DNA of 64,000 nucleotides from Aquisalimonas sp. 2447 (GTDB taxonomy: Bacteria > Pseudomonadota > Gammaproteobacteria > Nitrococcales > Aquisalimonadaceae): NCBI RefSeq assembly GCF_012044895.1, contig NZ_CP050695.1, forward strand, positions 836,501 through 900,500, in the 5' to 3' direction. The translations under genes and the position numbers were made by a program. Of this stretch, positions 16,425 through 25,374 are shown one piece after another. The number at the start of each line of letters is the position of its first letter. Within the stretch, counting starts at the first letter, position 1. The notes under the pieces are model-generated. The model saw nothing but the letters and a program-made list of their open reading frames with translations, made no database searches and was not told the DNA's origin.

Positions 16425-17170
16425 TGGCCACCCGGGAGGCGCAGGTGAACCGTCACCCCGCAGCGCGCAAGCCGGGGTGGGCGGGCAGTGTTCTGGGGGT
16501 GATTGGACAGCTCCTGCTCTGGCTACTGGTCGCGCTGCTGTTCTCGATCGTCGCCGAGTGGGTGGGGCAGACCTGGGTGTGGCCGGACCGCGGGGTTGAG
16601 CACAGCCGCGCGATGCTCGAGCGCGAGGCGGCGTACATCAATCAGGATTTCCGTCGCTCCGCGATTCCGGGCGTCGGGGAGCCAGCGGCCTACGTTCGGG
16701 CGTTCGCGGATCTCGCCTACAAAGGGCTTGTCGTTGCAACCGGCATCGAATGGCTGCTGGAGTGGCTTGGCCGTCCTCCGGACCCGAACGGTGGGCGGTT
16801 CCAGGCGAAGCTGCGCAGTGGCTATGGAGCAGCGGAGCCTTACGTGCTCTCGGCGATCACCATCACCCAGGTGTTCGCCCTGCGCGTGGGTGTTCTCACC
16901 CTGGCCATGCCGGTGTTCGTGCTGTTCTCCCTGGTGGCGGTCGTCGACGGCCTCGTCCAGCGGGAACTGCGTCGCTGGGGCGGCGGCCGCGAGAGCAGCT
17001 TTGTCTACCACCACGCCAAGCGCCTCATGGCGCCGTCCATCGCGATGGCCTGGGTGGTCTACCTGGCGATGCCGGTGCCTATGCACCCGAACTGGGTGAT
17101 CCTGCCTTTCGCTGTGCTTAATGCGGTAACCGTGGCGATCACGGCGTCGCGGTTCAAGAAGCACCTTTGA
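16424..17170 (+). CDS. TIGR03747-like ICE membrane protein (DUF4400)
   Basis: The 248-residue product has about four membrane segments (residues 22-45, 140-165, 168-185 and 200-245). Landmarks include ERQ-like EREAAYINQDF and ESSFVYHHAKR, the latter typical of the TIGR03747/PFL_4697 family that follows traD. ATG overlaps the traD stop. It is the last conjugation gene; 40 bases later an insertion sequence begins. Confidence 0.82.
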   Translation: MATREAQVNRHPAARKPGWAGSVLGVIGQLLLWLLVALLFSIVAEWVGQTWVWPDRGVEHSRAMLEREAAYINQDFRRSAIPGVGEPAAYVRAFADLAYKGLVVATGIEWLLEWLGRPPDPNGGRFQAKLRSGYGAAEPYVLSAITITQVFALRVGVLTLAMPVFVLFSLVAVVDGLVQRELRRWGGGRESSFVYHHAKRLMAPSIAMAWVVYLAMPVPMHPNWVILPFAVLNAVTVAITASRFKKHL

Positions 17171-17210
17171 ATCCTTACCCTCCCGCCGCGAGACGTTAGC
17201 TTGCTACTTA

Positions 17211-18713
17211 GTCCGTCCTGAATAACCCGTCACGCGACGGCCCGCATTGAGGGATCGAAGTCCTGACCCTGTATTCCGGCACCGATCATTGCCGGGAGCC
17301 GGCGGAGCAATTCGCGCAAAAGGATGGCCATGGCCCGGAGCAGTAACCGGATGTTGTGCCCGGCAGCCACCAGCACGGCGTTGAGCGCATCACCCAGCGC
17401 ACCTTTGAGCCGGCAGCGATCCATACGGCCATCGGTTTTCATGTGTCCGATCACCGCCTCGACGGCACTGCGGCGTTTCAGCTCCCTCTTCAGCGTTCGG
17501 GTGTTCACACCACGTTTCTGCCCGGAGCGAAAGATCTGCACACCGGGGATCGCTGCGCCCTTGTAACCACGATCCACATAGCAGCGCTTCGGTGCGACAC
17601 CGCTCAGGATCTCGGTCTGCTCCAGCGTCTCCGCCAGGGTGTGGCCATCGAACGGGTTATTCGGCATGGAACGGCAGCCAACCACGAAGCTCTCCTTGTT
17701 CGTGACAGCAACGGAGACCTTCACGCCGAACTCCCAGGGCTTGGCCACCTTGCCCTTGCCGATGACCTCGACCTCCGGGGCGTGCCAGGACAGCAGCTTG
17801 TTCTTGCTCTTGCGGGTCTGGCTGAGCAACCGGTTCGCCCTGTGCAGCGGTTCCTGGAACGCCGCCTGGGTGGCTTCAGGTGCGTCCTCGATCTTACGAT
17901 CGATGTCGCGGGTCACACGGCCCAAGTAGGTCTTCAGCCGTTTGGTCATCCGGCGCTTGCGCTTCATCTGTCGCGCCTTGGCGTAGCGGTTGACCATCAA
18001 CAGCGCCTCCGGCGCCTTGCGCGCATAGCTCTGGCGCAGTGGGACACCGTGCTGCTGCGCGAGCTTGGTCAGATTCCGGATGCCGCGGGCGTAGAGCTTG
18101 GCATCCGTCGGGTAGGTGATCGCCTTCTCCTGGACGGTGGTGTCCACGGTCACGCGTTCCAGACTCTGGCGTTTCACCACGCCATCGCGCTTGGCGACTT
18201 CCACGGTCTCGGCAAGCAGCAACTCCACACCTTCCTCGCCGATGCGCTGCCGCCAGCGGGTCAGCGACGAGGGATCGATCGGGAACTCGTGCTGGAAGTA
18301 CTTCTCGCCGCAAAAGTGCTGATAGTAGACATTCTCCACCCAGCGCTCGACAACGGCCTCGTCAGACAAGTTGTAGGCGTGCTGCAGGTAGAGCAGTCCG
18401 GCGATCAGCCGCGGCGGTGCAGCGGGTCGGCCGGTTGGCGAGGCAAACAGCTCGCTCCACTCGCGCTCGAACACCGACCAGTCGATGCGATCGGCCAGCT
18501 TCACCAGCGGGTGGCGCGGATCGATCAGGTTCACCAACTCGCTGCGGAAGAGATCGTCCTGTGGCGTGTGCCGCTCGTCCCGAGGCCCCATCCAACACCG
18601 TCCGTTATTGCAGGGAAACTGCCCTGAGGATACCAAAAACCGGCAATTTCAGAATGCCGAGAAATGCCGCAACTTACGCCCAATCAGTGGGTTGCAAGTT
18701 TTTCAGTGCCGAC
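17211..18713 (-). mobile_element. IS5-family insertion sequence with 6-bp target duplication
   Basis: The element spans about 1.5 kb. Its ends start GTCCGTCCTGAATAAC at 17211 and, on the other strand, GTCGGCACTGAAAAAC ending at 18713, matching at 12 of 16 positions. The hexamer TACTTA occurs directly outside both ends (17205-17210 and 18714-18719), which I read as a target-site duplication. It holds one transposase gene. It sits in the narrow gap between the conjugation block and an IS1380-type element. Confidence 0.75.
17230..18591 (-). CDS. IS5-family transposase
   Basis: The 453-residue DDE transposase has the N-terminal run LFRSELVNLIDPRHPLVKLADRIDW and the DUF772-type domain RLIAGLLYLQHAYNLSDE. 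The catalytic RNase H-like region contains VTVDTTVQEKAI, CYVDRGYKGA and a C-terminal KRRSAVEAVIGHMKTDGRM. It appears intact. I chose ATG at 18591 because related transposases begin with an MxPRE/DxxD-type start; an in-frame upstream extension exists. Confidence 0.9.
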   Translation of the reverse strand: MGPRDERHTPQDDLFRSELVNLIDPRHPLVKLADRIDWSVFEREWSELFASPTGRPAAPPRLIAGLLYLQHAYNLSDEAVVERWVENVYYQHFCGEKYFQHEFPIDPSSLTRWRQRIGEEGVELLLAETVEVAKRDGVVKRQSLERVTVDTTVQEKAITYPTDAKLYARGIRNLTKLAQQHGVPLRQSYARKAPEALLMVNRYAKARQMKRKRRMTKRLKTYLGRVTRDIDRKIEDAPEATQAAFQEPLHRANRLLSQTRKSKNKLLSWHAPEVEVIGKGKVAKPWEFGVKVSVAVTNKESFVVGCRSMPNNPFDGHTLAETLEQTEILSGVAPKRCYVDRGYKGAAIPGVQIFRSGQKRGVNTRTLKRELKRRSAVEAVIGHMKTDGRMDRCRLKGALGDALNAVLVAAGHNIRLLLRAMAILLRELLRRLPAMIGAGIQGQDFDPSMRAVA

Positions 18714-18838
18714 TACTTAAACCACTTACCTTCACCCCGGATAATTCACCGGCAGGGTAGAAAGAGGGTGACGCAGCGCCGTAATCCCTTCAAAATCAGT
18801 GTTGTGAAGACATTGATCAAGAAAAGGGACGCTGCGCC

Positions 18839-20218
18839 ATGGGTGAAACGCTATCGCTGTTCGAGCCGTCGTTCAATGGTTCCGTGCGGGTGGAGACGCG
18901 CTCCGAGCGTCTCAGCGGCGATGCCGGTTTCCTGCTGCTGCGCGAAGTTCTCGATGACACCGGCCTCATCGACCACCTCGTCGGGCGGCTGCACGACCCT
19001 CGCTGCCCGGAGCGTGTCGTGCATTCACTCCCGGAGTTGCTGCGCGAGGCCGTTGCCATGATCGCCCAGGGCAGGGGCGATCAGAGTGATGCGCAGCGGC
19101 TGCGCGACGACCCCTTGCTCGCGCTCGCCGGCAGCGACAGGCGCGGCGTGGGTGCCGCTGGCAAGACCCTGGCCTCGCAGTCGACGTTCTCGCGGTTGCT
19201 GGACTTGCTCGCGCAGCCCGCCAACCAGGCGGTGATCGACACCGCGGCGCTGGAGCTTGCCTCGCGGCGGCGGGCCGCCGCCGGTGCACCGCCGGCGGCT
19301 GTGATGACCGTCGATATCGACGGCCTCCCACTCACCGCTCACGGCGGGCAGCCGGGCAGTGACTACAACGGCCATGTCGGTGACCGGATCCACTACCCGC
19401 TGATCGCCTCCTGCGCCGAGACGGGCGACATGCTGGGCGGTTTGCTGCGCCCTGGCAACGCCGCCCCTGGCGCGCAGGTCGTCGCGTGGATCCCGGAGTT
19501 GGTCGCCACCCTGCGCGAGCGTGGTCTCGCTCGGCAGGTGCGCTGCCGGCTCGATGCAGGGTTCACCGACGGCGCCACCCTCGAGGCGCTGGACCAGGCC
19601 GGGATCGGCTACCTCGGTCGGCTGCGCGATAACGCCGCGCTGGACCGCCACTTCGACCCGCACCGCCGCCGCGGCCCGGGGCGCCCGGCGGAGCGGCCCC
19701 GGGAGTGGACCGAGGAGACGGTCTACGGGGCGGAGAGCTGGCAGCGCAAGCGCCGCGTGGTCATGGTCATCCAGGAGCACCCGGCGGAGCTCTTTCGACG
19801 GTGCTTTTACATCGTCACCAACCTGGCCGCATCGACCCACAGCGGCGAGCAGGTCCTGGCGCTGTACCGCCGCCGTGGCAAGGCCGAGGGGCACATGGGC
19901 GAGTTCAAGGACACCATCGGCACCTCGCTGCCGTGCACCTCGCGGGGACGGGCCAGCGAGGCCGAGGTCTTCGCTCGGGCGCAGGCGCTGCTGTCGCTGC
20001 GGCTGCTCGCCTATGAGCTGCTGCATGTCCTGCGCGCCCAGATGGAGGCCGCCACGGGACAGGGCTGGAGCCTGCGGCGGCTGCGCGAGCGCGTGCTCAA
20101 GGCCGCCGCGCGTGTGCAGCGCCAGGCACGCCGGCTGCATGTGATCCTCGAGCGCCGTGCCGCGACGCTGTGGCGCACGCTGCTGGGGCGGCGTCATCGA
20201 TGGCGACTGGCCGCATGA
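18839..20218 (+). CDS. IS1380-family transposase
   Basis: The 459-residue protein matches IS1380-type DDE transposases: SERLSGDAGFLLLREVLDD, then SQSTFSRLLD, AVMTVDIDGLPLTAHG, RCRLDAGFTDGATLEALDQ, and YRRRGKAEGHMGEFKD. The frame is complete. The likely left end of the element lies near 18730-18755 (CACCCCGGATAATTCACCG). I could not find a matching right inverted repeat before 20383, where a lipoprotein gene ends, so the right end may be lost or degenerate. Confidence 0.9.
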   Translation: MGETLSLFEPSFNGSVRVETRSERLSGDAGFLLLREVLDDTGLIDHLVGRLHDPRCPERVVHSLPELLREAVAMIAQGRGDQSDAQRLRDDPLLALAGSDRRGVGAAGKTLASQSTFSRLLDLLAQPANQAVIDTAALELASRRRAAAGAPPAAVMTVDIDGLPLTAHGGQPGSDYNGHVGDRIHYPLIASCAETGDMLGGLLRPGNAAPGAQVVAWIPELVATLRERGLARQVRCRLDAGFTDGATLEALDQAGIGYLGRLRDNAALDRHFDPHRRRGPGRPAERPREWTEETVYGAESWQRKRRVVMVIQEHPAELFRRCFYIVTNLAASTHSGEQVLALYRRRGKAEGHMGEFKDTIGTSLPCTSRGRASEAEVFARAQALLSLRLLAYELLHVLRAQMEAATGQGWSLRRLRERVLKAAARVQRQARRLHVILERRAATLWRTLLGRRHRWRLAA

Positions 20219-20383
20219 CCGCGTCCGCTTCAACGCGAAAAACCATCCCCGACACGCTGGAACACCCCGGCGACGGGGGCGCTCGTCTGCAGCTGTGGCC
20301 AACCGGCTTCGAGAGCTCCTTGTGAGGCTGCTCATGCGTGTCTCGCACCCGGTTCGGAACCGTTGCACCGACCATCGGCTTCA

Positions 20384-22309
20384 TCAACCAAGGCGCGCCG
20401 GGCGTGCCGGCCCCAGCATCAGCCAGGTCACCCAGATCAGCAACGCTAACGCCAGCATGGAAAGAGTGGATGCGGCCGGCGAGGGATTCAGTGACTCCGG
20501 GGGCTGCGGTAATCGCGGGGTCAATGCACGCGCCTGCGGCAGAATCGGATAGATATCCTCAGCCTTTCCGGTGCCAGCATTGATGCGCTCGACCACCTGG
20601 TCGGTCAAAGGGAGGGCGCGGGGAATAAGGCTCGCTCCCGGGCCCTGGGTCGAGAGCCTCACATCCCCCGGCGGGGCGGGTCCTGCCACCAAGAGTTGCG
20701 TGGACAGGGTCTCGACTGGCTGGCTGAATCCGGACATCCGCGCGGCCCCCTCATGCTCCGCTGGGAAAAAACGTGCGTAGTCGGAGGGGGCGAGGCGCGC
20801 CGGCTGCAGGTAAGGAAAGACAATGCGGTTGTTACGCTGCACCCAGTTGTCGACGCCGATCAGCCGCAGATCCCGCTGCAGCAGGGCCAGAGCGGTCGAG
20901 TTGCCGACAGGCTCCATCAGGATCGCGACGTCGGCCCCGCTATCGACCAGGGCGTCGGCCAGGGCAACGGGTGTATCGCCGTCAACCGGGCTAAGTGTGG
21001 CGGTCAATTGTAGGCCGTCGATAATGGACTGCGCGACTCGAAAGCCACTGGAACCCGTGGGCCCAGTCGCGATCACGGTCGCGTCCTCGAGGCGACTGAC
21101 TTCCGGTTTCAGTGCAAAGGCCTGCAGAAAACTCGTCCCAACCAGAGCCACGGCCTCGATGCCGGAGCGCATTGGAGGCTGCCCGGTGGCTGGATCGGCC
21201 GAGCCGGGCGCAAAAAATGCCGGCGCGCCGATCAGCGCAATCCGCGCGCGCGCATCGTCGATCGCGCCAAGCGGATCATCGGATCGGATCAGGTTCACGG
21301 TGCTGGTCGGGAATGATCGGCGCAGCTGACGTAGAACGGTTCCCACCTCCCCATCCGCGTTTGCCGAAAGGGAAACCGCCAGGTTCAGGGCCTGACGATC
21401 GCGCTCCCCGATCTCGCCATCGATCAGACCGAGACGGATCAATTCTGCCCGTACCACTTCACGCGGATCCTCACCCCGCACCATGACACTTCTACTCAGC
21501 GCCTGCATCTGCGATTTCCCGATTGCACCGGCCAGTTGCCCGAGGACGTCTTCCAGCGCCGGAAAGCGTTCCAGGACCGCCTGACGATAGACCAGGGCGC
21601 CGTCATAGCGAGGAAAGAAATCAAGATCGTCCTCAAGCACATGCAGGTCGAAGATCTGGATCTGGGGGGCGGCTGAGCGGGTCAGTGCGACATCGATATC
21701 ACCGTCCAGCAGGCGATCATAGAGTTCGCTTCGGTCGCGCGGCTCAATCTCGAGGGTCCTTTGGAACTCCATGCCATAGCGCCGGCCAAGGGGCGCAAGA
21801 CCGTCGACGGGGCGAGCCCGCATATCGCTGTCGATCCCGAGCGCGAGCTGATCCGCGTAGCGCGCCAGATCTGAATAGCTTCGAATGCCGAGTGAGAGCG
21901 CGCGGTCGCGCAGCATTACAAGCCTGGGCCCGTTTTCAAAGCCCAACGGCTCGCTCCACTCAAGTCCGAGCGAGGCGTAGCGATCGCGCAGCAGGGCGAT
22001 GGACGCATCCGGGTCGGCGTCGGGGGCTTGCGCGAGTCCCAGTAGCGCCAGACCCGCCCCCGTTTGTTCGGGATAAAGATCGATCTCGCCACGTTTCAGG
22101 GCCTCAAGCGTAAGCCGGCTGCCGCCCAGACCGATGCGTCGCTTCACGGGTATGCCGGCAGCTTCGGCGAGCTCGGCCACCAGCTCGGCGACGATCTGGT
22201 CTTCCGGGGACTGCGTGCCACCGACCTGTAATGGCTCGCGGTCACTGCCACATCCGGTAAGGATGAATAACAGGGCGAGGCTTAGTAGGATGCTGCGGGT
22301 GCCGCTCAC
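20384..22309 (-). CDS. Lipoprotein with OpuAC-type betaine-binding domain fused to a second binding-protein-like domain
   Basis: The 641-residue lipoprotein has the lipobox LFILTGC. The N-terminal part (about 30-290) resembles OpuAC/ProX-type binding proteins: EDQIVAELVAELAEAAGIPV, GLGGSRLTLEALKRGEIDLYPE and SELYDRLLDGDIDVAL. The part from about 310 (ALNLAVSLSANADGEVGTVL) resembles TAXI-type TRAP binding proteins, and a C-terminal membrane helix (about 605-630) closes the chain. GTG at 22309 is chosen because it has an AAGGAG site 6 bases upstream. The gene follows a BCCT carrier by ten bases rather than an ABC permease, which is unusual. Confidence 0.78.
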   Translation of the reverse strand: MSGTRSILLSLALLFILTGCGSDREPLQVGGTQSPEDQIVAELVAELAEAAGIPVKRRIGLGGSRLTLEALKRGEIDLYPEQTGAGLALLGLAQAPDADPDASIALLRDRYASLGLEWSEPLGFENGPRLVMLRDRALSLGIRSYSDLARYADQLALGIDSDMRARPVDGLAPLGRRYGMEFQRTLEIEPRDRSELYDRLLDGDIDVALTRSAAPQIQIFDLHVLEDDLDFFPRYDGALVYRQAVLERFPALEDVLGQLAGAIGKSQMQALSRSVMVRGEDPREVVRAELIRLGLIDGEIGERDRQALNLAVSLSANADGEVGTVLRQLRRSFPTSTVNLIRSDDPLGAIDDARARIALIGAPAFFAPGSADPATGQPPMRSGIEAVALVGTSFLQAFALKPEVSRLEDATVIATGPTGSSGFRVAQSIIDGLQLTATLSPVDGDTPVALADALVDSGADVAILMEPVGNSTALALLQRDLRLIGVDNWVQRNNRIVFPYLQPARLAPSDYARFFPAEHEGAARMSGFSQPVETLSTQLLVAGPAPPGDVRLSTQGPGASLIPRALPLTDQVVERINAGTGKAEDIYPILPQARALTPRLPQPPESLNPSPAASTLSMLALALLIWVTWLMLGPARPARLG

Positions 22310-22319
22310 GATAGGCTCC

Positions 22320-23870
22320 TTACCCGTTGATCGACCGCGCCGATGCGCGTAGGGAGTGCACACGAGCACCTCCGCGTTCGGTTCGAATTGTTCTCAGAAA
22401 ACCCACCACCTGCAGCAGCAGTACCACGGAAAACGGAATCGCGCCGGTGACCGCCATCGCCTTGGCGACTTCAACCGAGCCACTAAACAGGGTGGCAACG
22501 GTGAGCACGGCGACCAGGGTGCCCCATACCAGCTTGTAGGTCAGCGGCGGGTTCAGCTGGCCTTCGCTGGTCATCATCGACAGCACGAAGCTTCCCGAAT
22601 CCGCGGAAGTCACCAGGAAGATGAAAATCAGGAACAGAGCAATAAAGCCCAGCAGCTGCCCGAACGGAAAGAAATCGAGAAAGATGAAGAACGCACGGCT
22701 GACGTCCTGGGACACGAGTTCGGCAATCCCTCCGCCCCCGAAGAGCTCGATGAATACGCCCGCCCCGCCCAGCACCGCGAACCAGAACAGCGAGAAAAGC
22801 GTGGGTACGATGATGACTCCGGCGCAGAACTCGCGAATCGTCCGGCCGCGGCTGATGCGGGCGATGAAGATGCCGACGAAGGGCCCCCATGCCAGCCACC
22901 AGATCATGTAGGTCAGGGTCCAGCTGGCGGTCCAGCCCTGCAGTCCCTCGAACGGCAACAGGTGAAAGGCGAGATTCGGAAGCTGGGTCAAATAGCTGCC
23001 GAAGGAATCCACCAGCGTCTCGAAAATGAAAGCGGTCGGACCGACAAAGGCAATGTAGATCACCATCAGAACAGCCACCGCCATGTTGATGTTGGACAGG
23101 AGCTTGATGCCCTTGTCGACACCGACAGCCGTGGAGGTCATGTAGGTGGCATACATGACCGCCATGATTGCCAGGGACATACCGAAGCTCAGGGGCGTGC
23201 CACTCAGTTCGCCAAGGCCCGCCCGGATCTGCAGGGTGCCCATGGTCAGCGAGCCAGCAAGACCGAAGACGACGGCGAAGACACCAAGGACATTGGCAAC
23301 CTGACCCAGGCGCTGGCCCGCAACCCCCGGGAAAAGGGCCTCGATCGGAGTGGAAATCAGCGGTTTCTGCTTCTTCCGGAAGGTGAAATAGGCAATCACC
23401 ATGGCGCAGATGCCATAAATCGACCAGGCGTGCAGCCCCCAGTGCAGGTTCGTCAGGGCGAATGCAGCCCTGGCGGCCTCGGCGGTCTCGCCCGGCATCC
23501 CGGGCGGCTCACGGAAGTGGTACAGCGGTTCCGCAACACCCCAGAAGATCAAGCCTGCGCCCATGCCCCCGGCGAAGAGCATCGCGATCCAGGAGACGGT
23601 CGAGAACTCGGGTTCCTCGTCATCGTCACCCAGCTTCACGCCGCCGTAGGGGCCGAAGGCGAGGAATCCTGCGAGGATCAGAAAGCCGGTGCTAATCAGC
23701 AACCAGTACCAGCCGATGCTGGTGAGCATAAAAGTTGTGAAACCAAGGGACGTGCTGCTCATGCCCTCGGGATCGATCAGCCCCCAGGTGCCGAAGGCGG
23801 CGACCAGGATGAGTGAGACCACGAAAACCCGGTTCAGGGTGAAGCGGCGTTGCTCGACGGGCCGGGACAT
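22320..23870 (-). CDS. BCCT-family betaine/choline/carnitine transporter
   Basis: The 516-residue protein has 12 membrane segments. The family signatures are GMGAGLIFWGVAEP near residue 100 and TASWTLTYMIWWLAWGPFVG near residue 310 (the tryptophan box that binds the quaternary amine), followed by RISRGRTIREF. BCCT proteins import glycine betaine, choline or related osmolytes with sodium or protons. It is cotranscribed with the OpuAC-like lipoprotein gene immediately downstream. Substrate is inferred to be betaine-like. Confidence 0.93.
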   Translation of the reverse strand: MSRPVEQRRFTLNRVFVVSLILVAAFGTWGLIDPEGMSSTSLGFTTFMLTSIGWYWLLISTGFLILAGFLAFGPYGGVKLGDDDEEPEFSTVSWIAMLFAGGMGAGLIFWGVAEPLYHFREPPGMPGETAEAARAAFALTNLHWGLHAWSIYGICAMVIAYFTFRKKQKPLISTPIEALFPGVAGQRLGQVANVLGVFAVVFGLAGSLTMGTLQIRAGLGELSGTPLSFGMSLAIMAVMYATYMTSTAVGVDKGIKLLSNINMAVAVLMVIYIAFVGPTAFIFETLVDSFGSYLTQLPNLAFHLLPFEGLQGWTASWTLTYMIWWLAWGPFVGIFIARISRGRTIREFCAGVIIVPTLFSLFWFAVLGGAGVFIELFGGGGIAELVSQDVSRAFFIFLDFFPFGQLLGFIALFLIFIFLVTSADSGSFVLSMMTSEGQLNPPLTYKLVWGTLVAVLTVATLFSGSVEVAKAMAVTGAIPFSVVLLLQVVGFLRTIRTERGGARVHSLRASARSING

Positions 23871-23969
23871 GACCTCTCCTCATTGCGCGGGCTGTCAAAG
23901 GATGGGGCCGATTTTGTTGCTCTTCGGTGTGTCCAGTAGAAGAGCGCGCTTCGACCCTGCTTCGGCGTT

Positions 23970-25355
23970 TCAGTGAAGTGCGGTTGCCTCGAGGCGCAGC
24001 CGCAGCGTTCCGGATTCATCCAGCATTTCCATGTGCCGCCCGATGATGCTGTATCTGCTCACCTCCTCGAGCGCCTTCAGGAATCGACTTGCCTGCTCCA
24101 TGCCCTCGGCACAGGCCATGCGAGTCGTCGCGACCCTGGAGAGCTGGATCGATGCGCCCTTTCGTTCGTAGGCACCGCTAATGCGATTACAGCCGTCGGA
24201 ACCGGCGAGCCGATTTCCCTCGTGGAACACCAGATGGGGCTCACGCTGATCCGGTGCGCGCTGCACGTGATCATCATCGAGGAACACTGCTCTCCAATAC
24301 GTATTCTTGAGGTCGGCAAGTTTGACCGGCGGCGGGCATGTGAGCTCTGGCGAAACGTCGATGAACCGCTCGGGCACGAGCGTCAATACTGGGCCTGGCC
24401 CCTCCATCGGCATGCGCGACACGATTTGACCATCGAGGCTCACCCGCAACGCTTCCCCGGGCTCGTCACGCGCCGCAAGGTAGGCCTCCTCGAGGGCGCG
24501 GTTGTCGGCTTCCGTGGCTACCGGCAGTTCGAGACCGGTCAGGCATTCCTGGAAGCGTCCGGCCCCGGCCACATACCGGTACATACCCATGAGCAGCAAC
24601 CGCGGCTCGAGCGGCTGGAATGCTGGCTGGCGCTCAAGGTTGTAGTTGAGTTCAGACTCGATGTGCCCCCCATCGCGGTCCAGTAGGCGCAGGGTGTCCG
24701 GCGCCGAGACGGCAAGGCGCAGCGGCGCCTCCCGGCCACCGTAGAGCGTGAGCTGATCACCGTCTGACGACAGCAGGTAACGCCCGATGTCGTCAGACGG
24801 GCTACCTGCACGATCCTGGTACGCCTGCCGCAGGAAGTACACGCCATCGTCCAGCAGATTCAGGTGGTAATCGATACCCGGGCAACTGGCACAGGGCAGC
24901 GTTCCCGTGAAGGTCGCCGGGAGCTCCCCAAGCGGGTGCGCGCGAGCACTGCCGACCCGGCGCATCCGCAGGGTGGCCGTCGACGGGAAGCCCCGGGTGA
25001 TAACCTGGTGGACTTGGTCGGTGACGAATATTAGCTTGTCACCATCGTAAAGGCGCGCTGCCACACTGTAGGTATGCCGCGGGTCGATCTGCGCCGGGTC
25101 GTACTGGATCCGGAATGCGTAAGGCGGTTGTCCGGCGCTCTCCACGACCATCTTGCCCAGACGCTCGGCACCCCGGCCCGGCTGGCTGATGTCCTGGAGA
25201 ACCACTTCCAGCCTGGCATTTGGCGGCGCAGCAATGCGCTCGACATAAAACGCGTTGCCGCTGACCTCGGCCATATCGGTCTGGCTGACCTTGGCTGCGC
25301 AGCCGGTCATCATCAATAACGTTAACAGGAAGGACATTTTCAACGGTTGTCGCAT
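23970..25355 (-). CDS. Multidomain lipoprotein: YbaY-like, NlpE-like and HslJ/META-like domains
   Basis: The 461-residue product has a lipobox (LLMMTGC, Cys about residue 19). Residues 35-130 resemble YbaY (RLEVVLQDISQPGRGAERLG). Residues 155-280 contain an NlpE/CopI-type domain with FTGTLPCASCPGI and its CxxC pair. The C-terminal 110 residues form a META/HslJ-type domain (RLAGSDGCNRISGAYE). This combination is found in some envelope-stress lipoproteins. It is the last gene of a five-gene minus-strand operon; 19 bases separate it from the MscS gene. ATG at 25355 is chosen because it gives a proper signal; the open frame extends further upstream. Confidence 0.78.
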   Translation of the reverse strand: MRQPLKMSFLLTLLMMTGCAAKVSQTDMAEVSGNAFYVERIAAPPNARLEVVLQDISQPGRGAERLGKMVVESAGQPPYAFRIQYDPAQIDPRHTYSVAARLYDGDKLIFVTDQVHQVITRGFPSTATLRMRRVGSARAHPLGELPATFTGTLPCASCPGIDYHLNLLDDGVYFLRQAYQDRAGSPSDDIGRYLLSSDGDQLTLYGGREAPLRLAVSAPDTLRLLDRDGGHIESELNYNLERQPAFQPLEPRLLLMGMYRYVAGAGRFQECLTGLELPVATEADNRALEEAYLAARDEPGEALRVSLDGQIVSRMPMEGPGPVLTLVPERFIDVSPELTCPPPVKLADLKNTYWRAVFLDDDHVQRAPDQREPHLVFHEGNRLAGSDGCNRISGAYERKGASIQLSRVATTRMACAEGMEQASRFLKALEEVSRYSIIGRHMEMLDESGTLRLRLEATALH

Positions 25356-25374
25356 GGTCTTCTCTCGATTGAAT

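Noticed and set aside
17356-18627. 423-codon plus-strand frame
   Set aside because: Antisense of the IS5-family transposase.
22356-23816. 486-codon plus-strand frame
   Set aside because: Antisense of the BCCT transporter; composition (Gln/His/Glu-rich) is typical of shadow frames.
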